Positions 16,425 to 24,159 of a stretch of 64,000 nt of DNA are shown piece by piece. Both the position numbers and the translations under genes were made by a program. Origin of the DNA: JACVRW01 sp036407035 (GTDB taxonomy: Bacteria > Actinomycetota > Thermoleophilia > Solirubrobacterales > Thermoleophilaceae); the NCBI GenBank assembly GCA_036407035.1, contig DASXAA010000147.1, forward strand, positions 3,223 through 67,222. The letters are read 5' to 3'. Each line of letters opens with the position of its first letter. Position 1 is the first letter of the stretch. The notes below the pieces were generated by a model. That model was not told where the DNA came from. It did no database searches and saw nothing but the letters and a program-made list of their open reading frames with translations.

Positions 16425-16455
16425 CGCCTGCCGGACCCACTACTGTCACGCCCGT

Positions 16456-17271
16456 ATGGAAGTTTGCTACCGGCACCCCGGCCGGGAGACGGGGGTGCAC
16501 TGCTCGAACTGCGGGCGCCCGATCTGCCCCGACTGCATGACGTCGACCCCCGTCGGGATGCGCTGCCCCGAGTGCGCCCGCCAGCGCACGCGCGCGCGGC
16601 CCATGCGCGCGGTCTCGGTCGACGAGCCGGCGCTCACCTACCTGCTGATCGGGATCAACGTGCTCGTGTTCATCGGCGGCGCGCTCGGCGGCGCCAGCAC
16701 CACGGGCGGCAGCTTCGGGGGCAGCCCGCTGCTCGACAACGGGGCGGTCTCGCAGGCGACGATCAGCGACGGCGAGTACTGGCGCCTGCTGACCGCCGGC
16801 TTCCTCCACGCCGGGCTGTTCCACCTGCTGTTCAACATGTTCGCGCTCTACGTGCTCGGGACGATGCTCGAGCCGGCGATGGGCCGCCTGCGCTTCGGGC
16901 TCGTGTACTTCGTGTCGCTGCTGGCGGGCTCCTTCGGTGCGATCCTGGTCGAGCCGAACGCCCCGACGGTCGGCGCCTCGGGCGCGATCTTCGGCCTGAT
17001 GGGGGCGGCGCTGATCGTGCTGCGCCACCACGGCATCAGCTTCGCGGAGAGCGGCCTCGCGGTCTGGCTGGGGCTGAACCTGCTGATCACGTTCACGGTC
17101 TCGAACATCTCGGTCGGCGGGCACATCGGCGGCCTCATCGGAGGCACCGTGGCCGCGCTCGTGCTGGTCGAGCTGCCGAAGCACGTGCGAGTGTCGGCGT
17201 CGATTGCGAACCTGCTCTGCGCCGCGCTGGGCGTGGCGGCGGTGGTGGGCGCTATCGCGGTCTCGGGCTAG
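16456..17271 (+). CDS. rhomboid-family intramembrane serine protease with N-terminal zinc finger
   Basis: The 271-aa protein begins with a B-box-type zinc finger (Cys4, His7, Cys16, Cys19, Cys24, Cys27, Cys37, Cys40) in the first 41 residues, then six or seven membrane helices. Catalytic residues are Ser175 in GASG and His223 in GGHIGG, with the H-x3-N pattern HLLFNM at residues 123-128. Rhomboids cleave single-pass membrane proteins within the bilayer. Zn-finger rhomboids are common in actinobacteria. Its position after an ECF/RskA pair makes the anti-sigma factor a possible substrate. Confidence 0.92.
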   Translation: MEVCYRHPGRETGVHCSNCGRPICPDCMTSTPVGMRCPECARQRTRARPMRAVSVDEPALTYLLIGINVLVFIGGALGGASTTGGSFGGSPLLDNGAVSQATISDGEYWRLLTAGFLHAGLFHLLFNMFALYVLGTMLEPAMGRLRFGLVYFVSLLAGSFGAILVEPNAPTVGASGAIFGLMGAALIVLRHHGISFAESGLAVWLGLNLLITFTVSNISVGGHIGGLIGGTVAALVLVELPKHVRVSASIANLLCAALGVAAVVGAIAVSG

Positions 17272-18170
17272 GAGACCGCCGCCAGGTCCAGCTCGATCGA
17301 GCGCCGCGTCGGCGGGGCCGGGAAGACGTCCGGGTACAGGATGTGCCCAAGCAGCTCCACGCCCTCCACGAGCCGCGGCCCGGGCCGCGAGAAGTAGGCC
17401 GCCGCGTCCACCGCGACCACGCGCGCCCCGAGCGGCGCGAGCCGCTCGCGGTGGCGGAGCGTCTCGGCCGCCGCCTCCTCCGCGTAGAGGCCGCAGGGCA
17501 TCGAGATCACCACCTCGGGCGCGGCCGCCGACAGCTCCTCCCAGCTCACGGTGCGCGACCGCTCGCCGGGCATGCCGAGCACGTCCTCGCCGCCCGCCAG
17601 CTCGATCATCTGCGGCACCCAGTGCCCGCCGGCGTACACCGGGTCGAGCCACTCGAGCGCCGCCGCGCGCGGCCGCTCCTCACCCGCCACCGCGAGCTCC
17701 ACCTCCTCGATCCGCTCTGCCGCCTCCTCCGCCAACCGCGCGCCCGCCTCGGGGACCCCGGCCTCCTCGGCCAGGCGCGGGATGTCGGCGAGCACCTCTC
17801 CGAGGGTCGAGGGGTCGAGCGAGATCACGCGCGGCGGGCCGGGCAGGCGCTCCGCCACCGCGCGCACGTCGTCGAACGACACCGCGCACACCTCGCACAC
17901 CGCCTGGGTGACGATCAGGTCCGGGTCGACTCCGCCAAGCAGCACCTCGTCGAGCTCGTAGAGCGCCTCGCCGCGCCCGGTGCGCTCGCGCACGGCGCGG
18001 TCGATCTCGGACGCCGACAGCCCCTCGGGGATTACGCTGCGCGTGAGACTGGGTAAGCGTTCAGCCTCGACCGGGAAATCGCACTCGTGGGTAACGGCGA
18101 CCACCTGATCGCCGAGCCCGAGGGCGAACAGCATCTCGGTCGCGGACGGGACAAGGGAAGCGATTCGCAC
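17268..18170 (-). CDS. cobalamin/heme-type periplasmic binding protein (BtuF-like)
   Basis: The 300-aa protein begins VRIASLVPSATEMLFALGL, typical of the helical-backbone metal receptor fold used by BtuF, and has VTHECDFP, DPDLIVTQAVCEVCAVSFDD and WLDPVYAGGHWVPQM. It lacks a signal peptide or lipobox, so it may be a cytosolic cobalamin-binding relative rather than an ABC transporter receptor; no btuCD genes are nearby. The GTG at 18170 has no ribosome site but CATCCT lies 7 bases upstream, consistent with a leaderless start. It is only 10 bases from the divergent pterin dehydratase start. Confidence 0.85.
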   Translation of the reverse strand: MRIASLVPSATEMLFALGLGDQVVAVTHECDFPVEAERLPSLTRSVIPEGLSASEIDRAVRERTGRGEALYELDEVLLGGVDPDLIVTQAVCEVCAVSFDDVRAVAERLPGPPRVISLDPSTLGEVLADIPRLAEEAGVPEAGARLAEEAAERIEEVELAVAGEERPRAAALEWLDPVYAGGHWVPQMIELAGGEDVLGMPGERSRTVSWEELSAAAPEVVISMPCGLYAEEAAAETLRHRERLAPLGARVVAVDAAAYFSRPGPRLVEGVELLGHILYPDVFPAPPTRRSIELDLAAVS

Positions 18171-18180
18171 GGAGACGAGG

Positions 18181-18459
18181 ATGGCACTTCTGAGCGACGA
18201 GGAGATCACGCAGCGGCTGGACGGGCTCGACGGCTGGGAGCGCGCCGGCGACACGATCCGCAAGCAGTTCAAGCTCGACGACTTCAAGGGGTCGGTGGAC
18301 TTCGTGAACCGGCTCACGCCGGAAGCCGAGGGGATGAACCACCACCCCGATCTCGAGATCTCGTGGAATACGGTCACGGTGACGATCTCGACCCACTCCG
18401 AGGGCGGCCTCACGCAGAACGACTTCGAGCTGGCCGGCCGGATCGACGCGGTGGCGTAA
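18181..18459 (+). CDS. 4a-hydroxytetrahydrobiopterin dehydratase (pterin-4a-carbinolamine dehydratase)
   Basis: The 92-aa protein has the family signature NHHPDLEISWNTVTVTISTH, with the catalytic His-His-Pro, and the C-terminal GGLTQNDFELA. The enzyme dehydrates the 4a-carbinolamine formed by aromatic amino-acid hydroxylases; in bacteria without such hydroxylases it is linked to molybdopterin metabolism. No phhA is nearby. ATG 18181 has GGAGACGAGG immediately upstream. The start is 10 bases from the start of the divergent binding-protein gene. Confidence 0.92.
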   Translation: MALLSDEEITQRLDGLDGWERAGDTIRKQFKLDDFKGSVDFVNRLTPEAEGMNHHPDLEISWNTVTVTISTHSEGGLTQNDFELAGRIDAVA

Positions 18460-18558
18460 GGGGCCGCTGCTATCGTCCCTCCGTCCGCCGATGAGCGACG
18501 ACGAACCCCCTCGAAGTAGCATGGTGCGGCGGCCGGTGCAGGCCGTTCGCGCATCCCG

Positions 18559-19950
18559 ATGACCGAGTTTCTCCTGCTGCTGGGAGTCGTCGTGCTGGTC
18601 CTCGCGAACGGCTTCTTCGTCGCGGCCGAGTTCGCGCTCGTGCGCACGCGCCAGAGCCGCATGGAGGCGCTCCGCGACGAGGGCCAGCGCGGCGCGTCGA
18701 TGGCGCTGATCGAGATCGACCGCATCGACGAGTACCTGTCGGCGTGCCAGCTCGGCATCACGATGGCCTCCCTCGGCATCGGCTTCCTGGGCGAGCCGGC
18801 GATCGCCCGCCTGCTCGAGGACCCGCTCGGCGGCACGGTCAGCCACGGCGTGGCCGTGACGATCTCGCTCGCGATCGCGTACCTGCTCACGACCGCGCTC
18901 CACATCACCGTCGGCGAGCAGGTGCCGAAGATCTACTCGATCGTCCACGCGGAGGGCACCGCCCGCCGGGTGGCGCGCCCGCTGCACGCGTTCCGCGTGT
19001 TCTTCAGCCCCTTCATCTGGGCGCTCAACTCGACGTCGAACACGCTGCTGCGCGCGGTCGGGGTCGACCCGAAGGCCGAGTTCGAGGAGATCAGCTCGGC
19101 TGAGGACCTGAAGCTGCTGATCGTCCAGAGCGCCCACGGCGGCAAGCTCGACCCGGGTGAGGCCGGGATGCTCTCGGGCGTGTTCCACCTGCATGAGCAG
19201 GAGGCGCGCCAGGTGATGACGCCGATCCCGGCGGTCGTCACCGTCGACGTGTCCGAGACCGCCGAGGCCGCGCTGCGCCGCTGCGTCGACTCCGGCCACA
19301 CCCGTCTCGTCGTCACCGAGGAGGGCAACACGGACCGGATCCGCGGAATCGTGCACGCCAACTCGCTCGTCCGCAGGCTGATGAACGGCGGCCCAGACGC
19401 CTCGATCCGGGACTGCGTGAAGGACGCGCTGATCGTGCCCGAGACGAAGCCGCTCGACGACCTGCTTGCCGACCTCCAGCGCGAGCGGGCGTCGATGGCC
19501 GTGGTGGTCGACGAGTACGGCCGCACCGCGGGCATCGTCACGATCGAGGACCTGATCGAGGAGATCGTGGGCGAGATCGCCGACGAGACCGACCCGGCCG
19601 TGTCGGGCGTGCGCCGGCTCGCGAACGGCGACTGGTGGGTCCGCGGCCACGTGCCGATCACGGACCTGTCCGACTACGGGCTCAACCTTCCGGTCGACTC
19701 CGAGGCCTACAACTCGGTCGGCGGCTTCGTGTTCAGCGAGCTCGGGCGACTGCCCAAGCGCGGCGATATGGTGCGCGTGAACGGCTACTCCGTGCGGGTC
19801 GAGTCGGTGCGCGAGAACCGCATCGAGGCGGTGCGGATCCGCGACCACGGCGACGAGGGCGAGCGCGGCGACTCGCAGCCCGACGGCGCCGCCGCGCGGC
19901 CGGTGGAGCAGGCGGCCGCCACGCCGCCGCAGCCCGACGACGGTACGTAG
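18559..19950 (+). CDS. CNNM/HlyC-CorC family membrane protein with CBS domains
   Basis: The 463-aa protein has an N-terminal CNNM (DUF21) transmembrane domain (about residues 1-195, FLLLLGVVVLVLANGFFVAAE at its start), paired CBS domains (about 215-335, MTPIPAVVTVDVSETAEAAL; VVDEYGRTAGIVTIEDLIEE) and a C-terminal CorC_HlyC domain (360-430). Members are Mg2+/Co2+ exporters or related membrane transporters; the hemolysin name is historical. The tail is Pro/Ala-rich. No partner transporter gene is adjacent. Confidence 0.9.
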   Translation: MTEFLLLLGVVVLVLANGFFVAAEFALVRTRQSRMEALRDEGQRGASMALIEIDRIDEYLSACQLGITMASLGIGFLGEPAIARLLEDPLGGTVSHGVAVTISLAIAYLLTTALHITVGEQVPKIYSIVHAEGTARRVARPLHAFRVFFSPFIWALNSTSNTLLRAVGVDPKAEFEEISSAEDLKLLIVQSAHGGKLDPGEAGMLSGVFHLHEQEARQVMTPIPAVVTVDVSETAEAALRRCVDSGHTRLVVTEEGNTDRIRGIVHANSLVRRLMNGGPDASIRDCVKDALIVPETKPLDDLLADLQRERASMAVVVDEYGRTAGIVTIEDLIEEIVGEIADETDPAVSGVRRLANGDWWVRGHVPITDLSDYGLNLPVDSEAYNSVGGFVFSELGRLPKRGDMVRVNGYSVRVESVRENRIEAVRIRDHGDEGERGDSQPDGAAARPVEQAAATPPQPDDGT

Positions 19951-20016
19951 TTCCGTCCGTACGGGGGCGTAGTTTCGATCGCGAGGAGCTTCCTTACACG
20001 AGGAGGTCTGCGGGCG

Positions 20017-20262
20017 ATGTGGTGCGTCAGGCTGAGTGACTCCCAGCGCGATGCCGTGAGGGCCCTGATACAGGCGCAGGGCGAGCTCGGGCCGTCGCTG
20101 ACCGCTGCGCTCGAGGCGCTCGACTATGCCCGCTGGGACGACCTGCCGGAGGCGTCGCTGCCGTGGGACCGCGTCAGCCAGCTGGCGCGCGCCCAGAACA
20201 TCGGCGAGGCGGACGTCGTGTGGGACCTCGCCGCCGGGATGGCGCCCCGGCGGGCCGCCTAG
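20017..20262 (+). CDS. small hypothetical protein (81 aa)
   Basis: The frame has a good AGGAGG (20001-20006) ten bases before the ATG. The protein is mostly helical and acidic (LSDSQRDAVRALIQAQGELG; LPWDRVSQLARAQNIGEADV) and shows no recognised domain. It ends 2 bases before the stop of the convergent dehydrogenase. GC-rich third positions agree with real coding sequence. Function unknown. Confidence 0.55.
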   Translation: MWCVRLSDSQRDAVRALIQAQGELGPSLTAALEALDYARWDDLPEASLPWDRVSQLARAQNIGEADVVWDLAAGMAPRRAA

Positions 20263-20264
20263 GC

Positions 20265-21032
20265 CTAGCGCTTCTCGTACGTGTAGAAGCCGGCGCCCGC
20301 CTTGCGGCCGAGCTTCCCCTCCGCCATCAGCTCGCGCACCCGCTCCGGCACGTCGGCGCCGATCGACTCTCCGATCGCGGCCGCCACGTCCAGCCCGACG
20401 AAGTCGAGCAGCGCGAGCGGCCCCATCGGGTGGCCGGCGCCGAGCTTCATGCAGGTGTCCACGGCGTCGGGCGAGAGGCCGTTGTCGTCGAGCAGCCGGA
20501 CGGCGTCGAACAGGTAGGGGAAGAGCAGGCGGTTGACGACGAAGCCGGCGGCGTCCGGCACCTCGACGGCCGTCTTGCCGAGCCGCTCGCAGAGCTCGTG
20601 GAACTCGCGCCGCGTCTCCTCGGTCGCCTCGTCCGGGAACGAGAGCTCCACCAGCTGCATCCGCTCGACCGGGTTGAAGACGTGCAACGCCGCGAAGCGG
20701 TCGGGGCGGCCCCCGGCGCTCGCGATCTCCGCCACCGACAGAGACGACGTGGTCGTGGCGAGCAGCGTCTCGTCGCCGAGCAGCGAGCCGAGCCTGCCGT
20801 GCACGTCGCGCTTGACGTCCATGTCCTCCGCCACGGCCTCGACGACTACGTTGCAGCCGGCGAGCTCGTCGAGCTTCGTGACCACCTGCGCGGCGTCCTC
20901 CACGCGCTTGCCGGCGCGGCCGGCCGAGCGCTTGCTGCGGGCCCAGACCACCACCTCGTGGTGCTCCGCTGCCGTGCGCGCGAGGCCGCATGCGATCGCC
21001 CCGCTGCCGACGATTCCAAGTCTGTGTTCCAC
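20265..21032 (-). CDS. 3-hydroxyacyl-CoA (3-hydroxybutyryl-CoA) dehydrogenase
   Basis: The 255-aa protein starts with an NAD-binding motif GIVGSGAIACGL and has the catalytic-site segment LHVFNPVERMQLVEL, in which His and the later Asn (FVVNRLLFPYLFDA) match the family, then the C-terminal domain ending LGRKAGAGFYTYEKR. It oxidises (S)-3-hydroxyacyl-CoA in beta-oxidation or butyrate metabolism. GxGxxG reads GSGAIA, with Ala at the last Gly. It is divergent from a thiolase, the next enzyme of the pathway, and probably shares the operator at 21105. Confidence 0.9.
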   Translation of the reverse strand: MEHRLGIVGSGAIACGLARTAAEHHEVVVWARSKRSAGRAGKRVEDAAQVVTKLDELAGCNVVVEAVAEDMDVKRDVHGRLGSLLGDETLLATTTSSLSVAEIASAGGRPDRFAALHVFNPVERMQLVELSFPDEATEETRREFHELCERLGKTAVEVPDAAGFVVNRLLFPYLFDAVRLLDDNGLSPDAVDTCMKLGAGHPMGPLALLDFVGLDVAAAIGESIGADVPERVRELMAEGKLGRKAGAGFYTYEKR

Positions 21033-21104
21033 TCCTCTTCCCCTCTAACCAATCCGCCGAGGCGGTCGCCGTCCGCGGCGGCCGCCGCGGTGGCGCACCT
21101 TGGT

Positions 21105-21120
21105 TGACTGGTCAGTCAAT
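21105..21120 (+). promoter_or_regulatory. palindromic operator TTGACTGGTCAGTCAA
   Basis: Two 7-base arms TTGACTG and CAGTCAA flank GT. It lies 45 bases before the thiolase start and in the divergent gap with the hydroxyacyl-CoA dehydrogenase. The same site with one change occurs at 34784-34799 before an acyl-CoA dehydrogenase. It is the kind of site bound by TetR-type regulators of fatty-acid degradation. Confidence 0.75.
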
Positions 21121-21165
21121 CAAGTACGCTTGTACCACAAACCGACCTCGGAGGAAGCGATCCAC

Positions 21166-22338
21166 ATGCAGAACGGGAATGGGCGCGAGGTAGTCATCGT
21201 CGAAGCCGCACGCACGCCTATCGGCCGCGGCCATCCGGAGAAGGGCTACTACAAGGACACCCATCCCAACGCGCTGCTCGGCAAGTGCTACACCGAGGTA
21301 ATCGAGCGCGCGGGCATCGACGCGTCCGAGGTCGAGGACGTCATCACGGGCTGCGTGCAGCAGTTCGGCGAGCAGATGTTCAACGTCGGCCGCAACGCGT
21401 GGCTGCAGGCGGGGCTGCCGATCGAGACGCCCGCGACAACCGTCGACCGCCAGTGCGGCTCGGCCCAGCAGGCGGTGAACTTCGGCGCGGCGCTGGTCGC
21501 GGCCGGCGTGCACGACGCTGTGATCGGCTCGGGCGTGGAGCACATGGGCCACGTCCCGATGGGGGTCGGCTTCAAGTGGGTCGACGACATCGGCTCGCCC
21601 TGGCCCGAGGAGCTGATGTCGAAGTACAACCTCGTGCCGCAAGGGATCTCGGCCGAGATGATCGCCGACAAGTGGGAGATCCCACGCTCCGAGCTCGACG
21701 AGATCGGCCTGCGTTCCCACCAGAACGCCCACAAGGCGACCGAGGAGGGCCGCTTCGAGCGCGAGATCGTCCCGTTCGCGGTCAACGGCGACACCTACGT
21801 GACCGACCAGGGCATCCGCCCCGACACCAACCTCGAGGCCCTCTCGCAGCTGAAGCCTGCCTTCAAGGAGGACGGCCGCGTGACCGCCGGCAATTCCTCG
21901 CAGATCTCCGACGGCGCGGCCGCGGTGCTTCTGATGGAGCGGAAGAAGGCGGAGTCGCTCGGCCTGAAGCCGCGGGCGCGGGTGCTCGACCAGACCACCG
22001 TCGGCGTCGACCCGGTGATCATGCTCACCGGCCCCATCCCTGCGACGAAGAAGCTGCTCGAGCGCAACGGGATGAAGATGGACGACATCGACCTCGTCGA
22101 GATCAATGAGGCCTTCGCGTCGGTGCTGGCGGCCTGGCGCCGCGAGCTCGAGCCGGACATGGACCGCGTGAACGTGAACGGCGGCGCGATCGCGCTCGGG
22201 CACCCGCTCGGCTCGACCGGCGCCCGCCTGATCACGACGCTGCTGCACGAGCTCGAGCGCTCCGACAAGGAGGTCGGGCTCGTGACGATGTGCTGTGGCG
22301 GCGGGCTCGGGACCGGCACGCTGATCCAGCGCGTCTGA
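21166..22338 (+). CDS. acetyl-CoA C-acyltransferase (thiolase)
   Basis: Thiolases cleave 3-ketoacyl-CoA with CoA. The 390-aa protein has the nucleophile Cys in VDRQCGSAQQAVNFGAALV, the conserved NEAFASVLAAW, the GGAIALGHPLGSTGAR His motif and the C-terminal CCGGGLGTG Cys. ATG 21166 has CGGAGGAAG upstream (21149-21153 GGAGG); earlier in-frame starts lie in the operator region and are unlikely. It is divergent from 3-hydroxyacyl-CoA dehydrogenase, which supplies its substrate, and has a palindromic operator upstream. Confidence 0.93.
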   Translation: MQNGNGREVVIVEAARTPIGRGHPEKGYYKDTHPNALLGKCYTEVIERAGIDASEVEDVITGCVQQFGEQMFNVGRNAWLQAGLPIETPATTVDRQCGSAQQAVNFGAALVAAGVHDAVIGSGVEHMGHVPMGVGFKWVDDIGSPWPEELMSKYNLVPQGISAEMIADKWEIPRSELDEIGLRSHQNAHKATEEGRFEREIVPFAVNGDTYVTDQGIRPDTNLEALSQLKPAFKEDGRVTAGNSSQISDGAAAVLLMERKKAESLGLKPRARVLDQTTVGVDPVIMLTGPIPATKKLLERNGMKMDDIDLVEINEAFASVLAAWRRELEPDMDRVNVNGGAIALGHPLGSTGARLITTLLHELERSDKEVGLVTMCCGGGLGTGTLIQRV

Positions 22339-22467
22339 CCGCCTAACGGCTCGAACCGCCCCGGGGGCGTGTGCGTAACACCAACGTGAGCGTGCACGCT
22401 TCCGACTTCCCCAGCGGAGCGGTGCGCGGGCAGCCGGTCGGCAAGCGGAAGTAGCCGGCTGCCCTCA

Positions 22468-22527
22468 GGCCGGGGAGGCGGGCAAGGGACAGGCTCGCCC
22501 TCCCCGGCCGGGTTATCCGCCCGGCCG
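22468..22527 (+). terminator. two overlapping hairpins between thiolase and kinase
   Basis: GGCCGGGGAGG (22468-22478) pairs with CCTCCCCGGCC (22499-22509). A second stem pairs CGGCCGGG (22505-22512) with CCCGGCCG (22520-22527). They share bases 22505-22509, so only one can form. The first is probably the thiolase terminator; the pair could also act as an attenuator. Confidence 0.5.
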
Positions 22528-22533
22528 TACGGG

Positions 22534-22548
22534 TAGAACCCCCCGAAG
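22534..22548 (+). promoter_or_regulatory. putative leaderless -10 element for the Ser/Thr kinase
   Basis: TAGAAC (22534-22539) is followed by 8 bases and then GTG 22548. No ribosome site is present. The last base is C instead of T, so the match is weaker than at cysS or the amidase. Confidence 0.35.
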
Positions 22549-24002
22549 TGCCGGTGCATGCAGACCCAGCACTTCTGGCCGACCGGTATCGCGTCCTGAG
22601 CTCCCTCGGGACCGGCGGCATGGCCACCGTGTTCCTCTGCGAGGACGAGCGACTGGGCCGCCAGGTGGCGGTCAAGCGACTGCATGCCGAGAGCCCGGAC
22701 GACAGCGCCCGCCGGTTCGCGCGAGAGGCGAGGCTCGGCGCGTCGCTCAACCACCCGAATCTCGTCTCGGTCTTCGACACCGTCGCCGACGACGAGGGCG
22801 TGCTGATCGTCATGGAGTACGTGCGCGGCGACACGCTCGCCGGCGCGCTGCGCCGCGGCCCACTGTCGGTGTCGCGCACGATGGCGGTGGTCGACGACGT
22901 GGCGGCCGCGCTCGATCACGCCCACCGCCACGGCGTGGTGCACCGCGACGTGAAGCCCGGCAACGTGCTGATGCGCGACGACGGCGTGACGAAGCTCGCG
23001 GACCTCGGCATCGCCGTAGCGGCCGACCACACCCGCATCACCCGCAGCGGCACCGTGCTCGGCACGGCCGCCTACATGGCGCCGGAGCAGGTGGACGGCG
23101 GCGAGGTCGGCCCGGCGACCGACGTGTACTCGCTGGCGGCGGTCGCGTTCGAGGCGCTCACTCGGCGCCGCGCCCGGGAGGAGCGCACGCCCGTGGCGGT
23201 CGCGCACGCGCTGGCGACCGAGCCGCCACCGGACCTCGTGGACGCGTGGCCCGACGCGCCGCCCGCCGCCGCCGAGGTGCTGCGCCGCGCGATGGAGCGC
23301 GACCCGCTCGAGCGGCCGCGGTCCGCGGGCGAGCTGGCGGAGGAGCTCGGGGACGCGCTGGCGGACGCGCCGGTCACGAGGACGACGCGGCGCTTCGAGC
23401 GGCGGCCGGAGGCGGTTGGGGCGCCTGCGCCGGCACCCCGCTCCCGGAGGCTCGGCATGCCCGGGATCGCGCTGATCGCGGTGTTCGTCGCGCTCGCCGT
23501 GGCCGCGGCGGTCGGGGCGATACTCGACGACGGCGACGCGGACAAGGGCGGGTCGCGGTCGAACGCGCCGCAGGCGGGCGCCCGGAGCCGCGACCAGGGT
23601 GCGGCGCCGGCACCCAAGGAGAAGAAGCCGAAGGAGGCCAAGAAGGCCGCCACGCCGCCCCCCGCCCAGGACGACCAGGCGCCGCCGCCCGCCACCGAGC
23701 CGCCGCCCGCGGCGGAGCCGCCCGCCAACCCCGACGGAGCGGCGCTCAACCAGCAGGGCTTCGACCTGATGCAGGCGGGGCGCTACGAGGAGGCGATCCC
23801 GATCCTGCAGCGCGCCGTCGACTCGCTCCAGGGGACGGGCGACCTCGACTTCGCGTACGCGCTCTACAACCTCGGCCGCTCGCTGCGCCTCGCCGGACGG
23901 CCGGACGAGGCGATCCCGGTCCTCGAGCAGCGGCTGCGTATCCCGAACCAGACCGGCGTCGTCAGGCGCGAGCTCGAGGCCGCACGGCGGGAGGCCGGCT
24001 GA
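22548..24002 (+). CDS. membrane-anchored Ser/Thr protein kinase (PknB-like) with TPR-like sensor
   Basis: The 484-aa protein has a Hanks-type kinase domain (residues 14-280): Gly loop GTGGMATVF, catalytic Lys43, HRDVKPGN (132-139) and MAPEQ. The Mg-binding DFG reads DLG (152-154). A Pro-containing juxtamembrane region leads to one membrane helix (about 303-325, GIALIAVFVALAVAAAVGAI), then a Lys/Pro-rich linker and an extracellular TPR-like repeat domain (LNQQGFDLMQAGRYEEAIPI and a second copy). PASTA repeats are absent, so it probably does not sense muropeptides. A large inverted repeat begins at its stop codon. Confidence 0.93.
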   Translation: MPVHADPALLADRYRVLSSLGTGGMATVFLCEDERLGRQVAVKRLHAESPDDSARRFAREARLGASLNHPNLVSVFDTVADDEGVLIVMEYVRGDTLAGALRRGPLSVSRTMAVVDDVAAALDHAHRHGVVHRDVKPGNVLMRDDGVTKLADLGIAVAADHTRITRSGTVLGTAAYMAPEQVDGGEVGPATDVYSLAAVAFEALTRRRAREERTPVAVAHALATEPPPDLVDAWPDAPPAAAEVLRRAMERDPLERPRSAGELAEELGDALADAPVTRTTRRFERRPEAVGAPAPAPRSRRLGMPGIALIAVFVALAVAAAVGAILDDGDADKGGSRSNAPQAGARSRDQGAAPAPKEKKPKEAKKAATPPPAQDDQAPPPATEPPPAAEPPANPDGAALNQQGFDLMQAGRYEEAIPILQRAVDSLQGTGDLDFAYALYNLGRSLRLAGRPDEAIPVLEQRLRIPNQTGVVRRELEAARREAG

Positions 24003-24159
24003 GCCTGGATCCACCGACCCTGACGGCATTTCCGCGCCGGGATGCCGTCGCCGAGCGCCACCGGCTCGCTCGCGAGGGTTTACCCTCGCTCCGCTCGCCG
24101 TCGTCGCTTGGCTCGGCCCCCGGCGCGGAAATGCTCGCCAGTCCCGGTGGATCCAGGCT
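24002..24159. repeat. 158-bp imperfect inverted repeat with central hairpin
   Basis: AGCCTGGATCCACCG (24002-24016) matches the reverse complement of 24145-24159, and GCATTTCCGCGCCGGG (24026-24041) that of 24119-24134. The arms are thus 15 plus 16 perfect pairs with a 9/10-base internal loop. In the middle GCGAGGG-TTTA-CCCTCGC (24072-24089) forms its own hairpin. The right arm contains the start codon of the downstream hydrolase. Confidence 0.9.

Noticed and set aside
18061..20991. A 976-codon minus-strand open frame across the dehydratase, CNNM and dehydrogenase genes
   Set aside because: It is antisense to well-supported genes and full of Arg/His/Ala typical of high-GC shadow frames; no domain is recognised.
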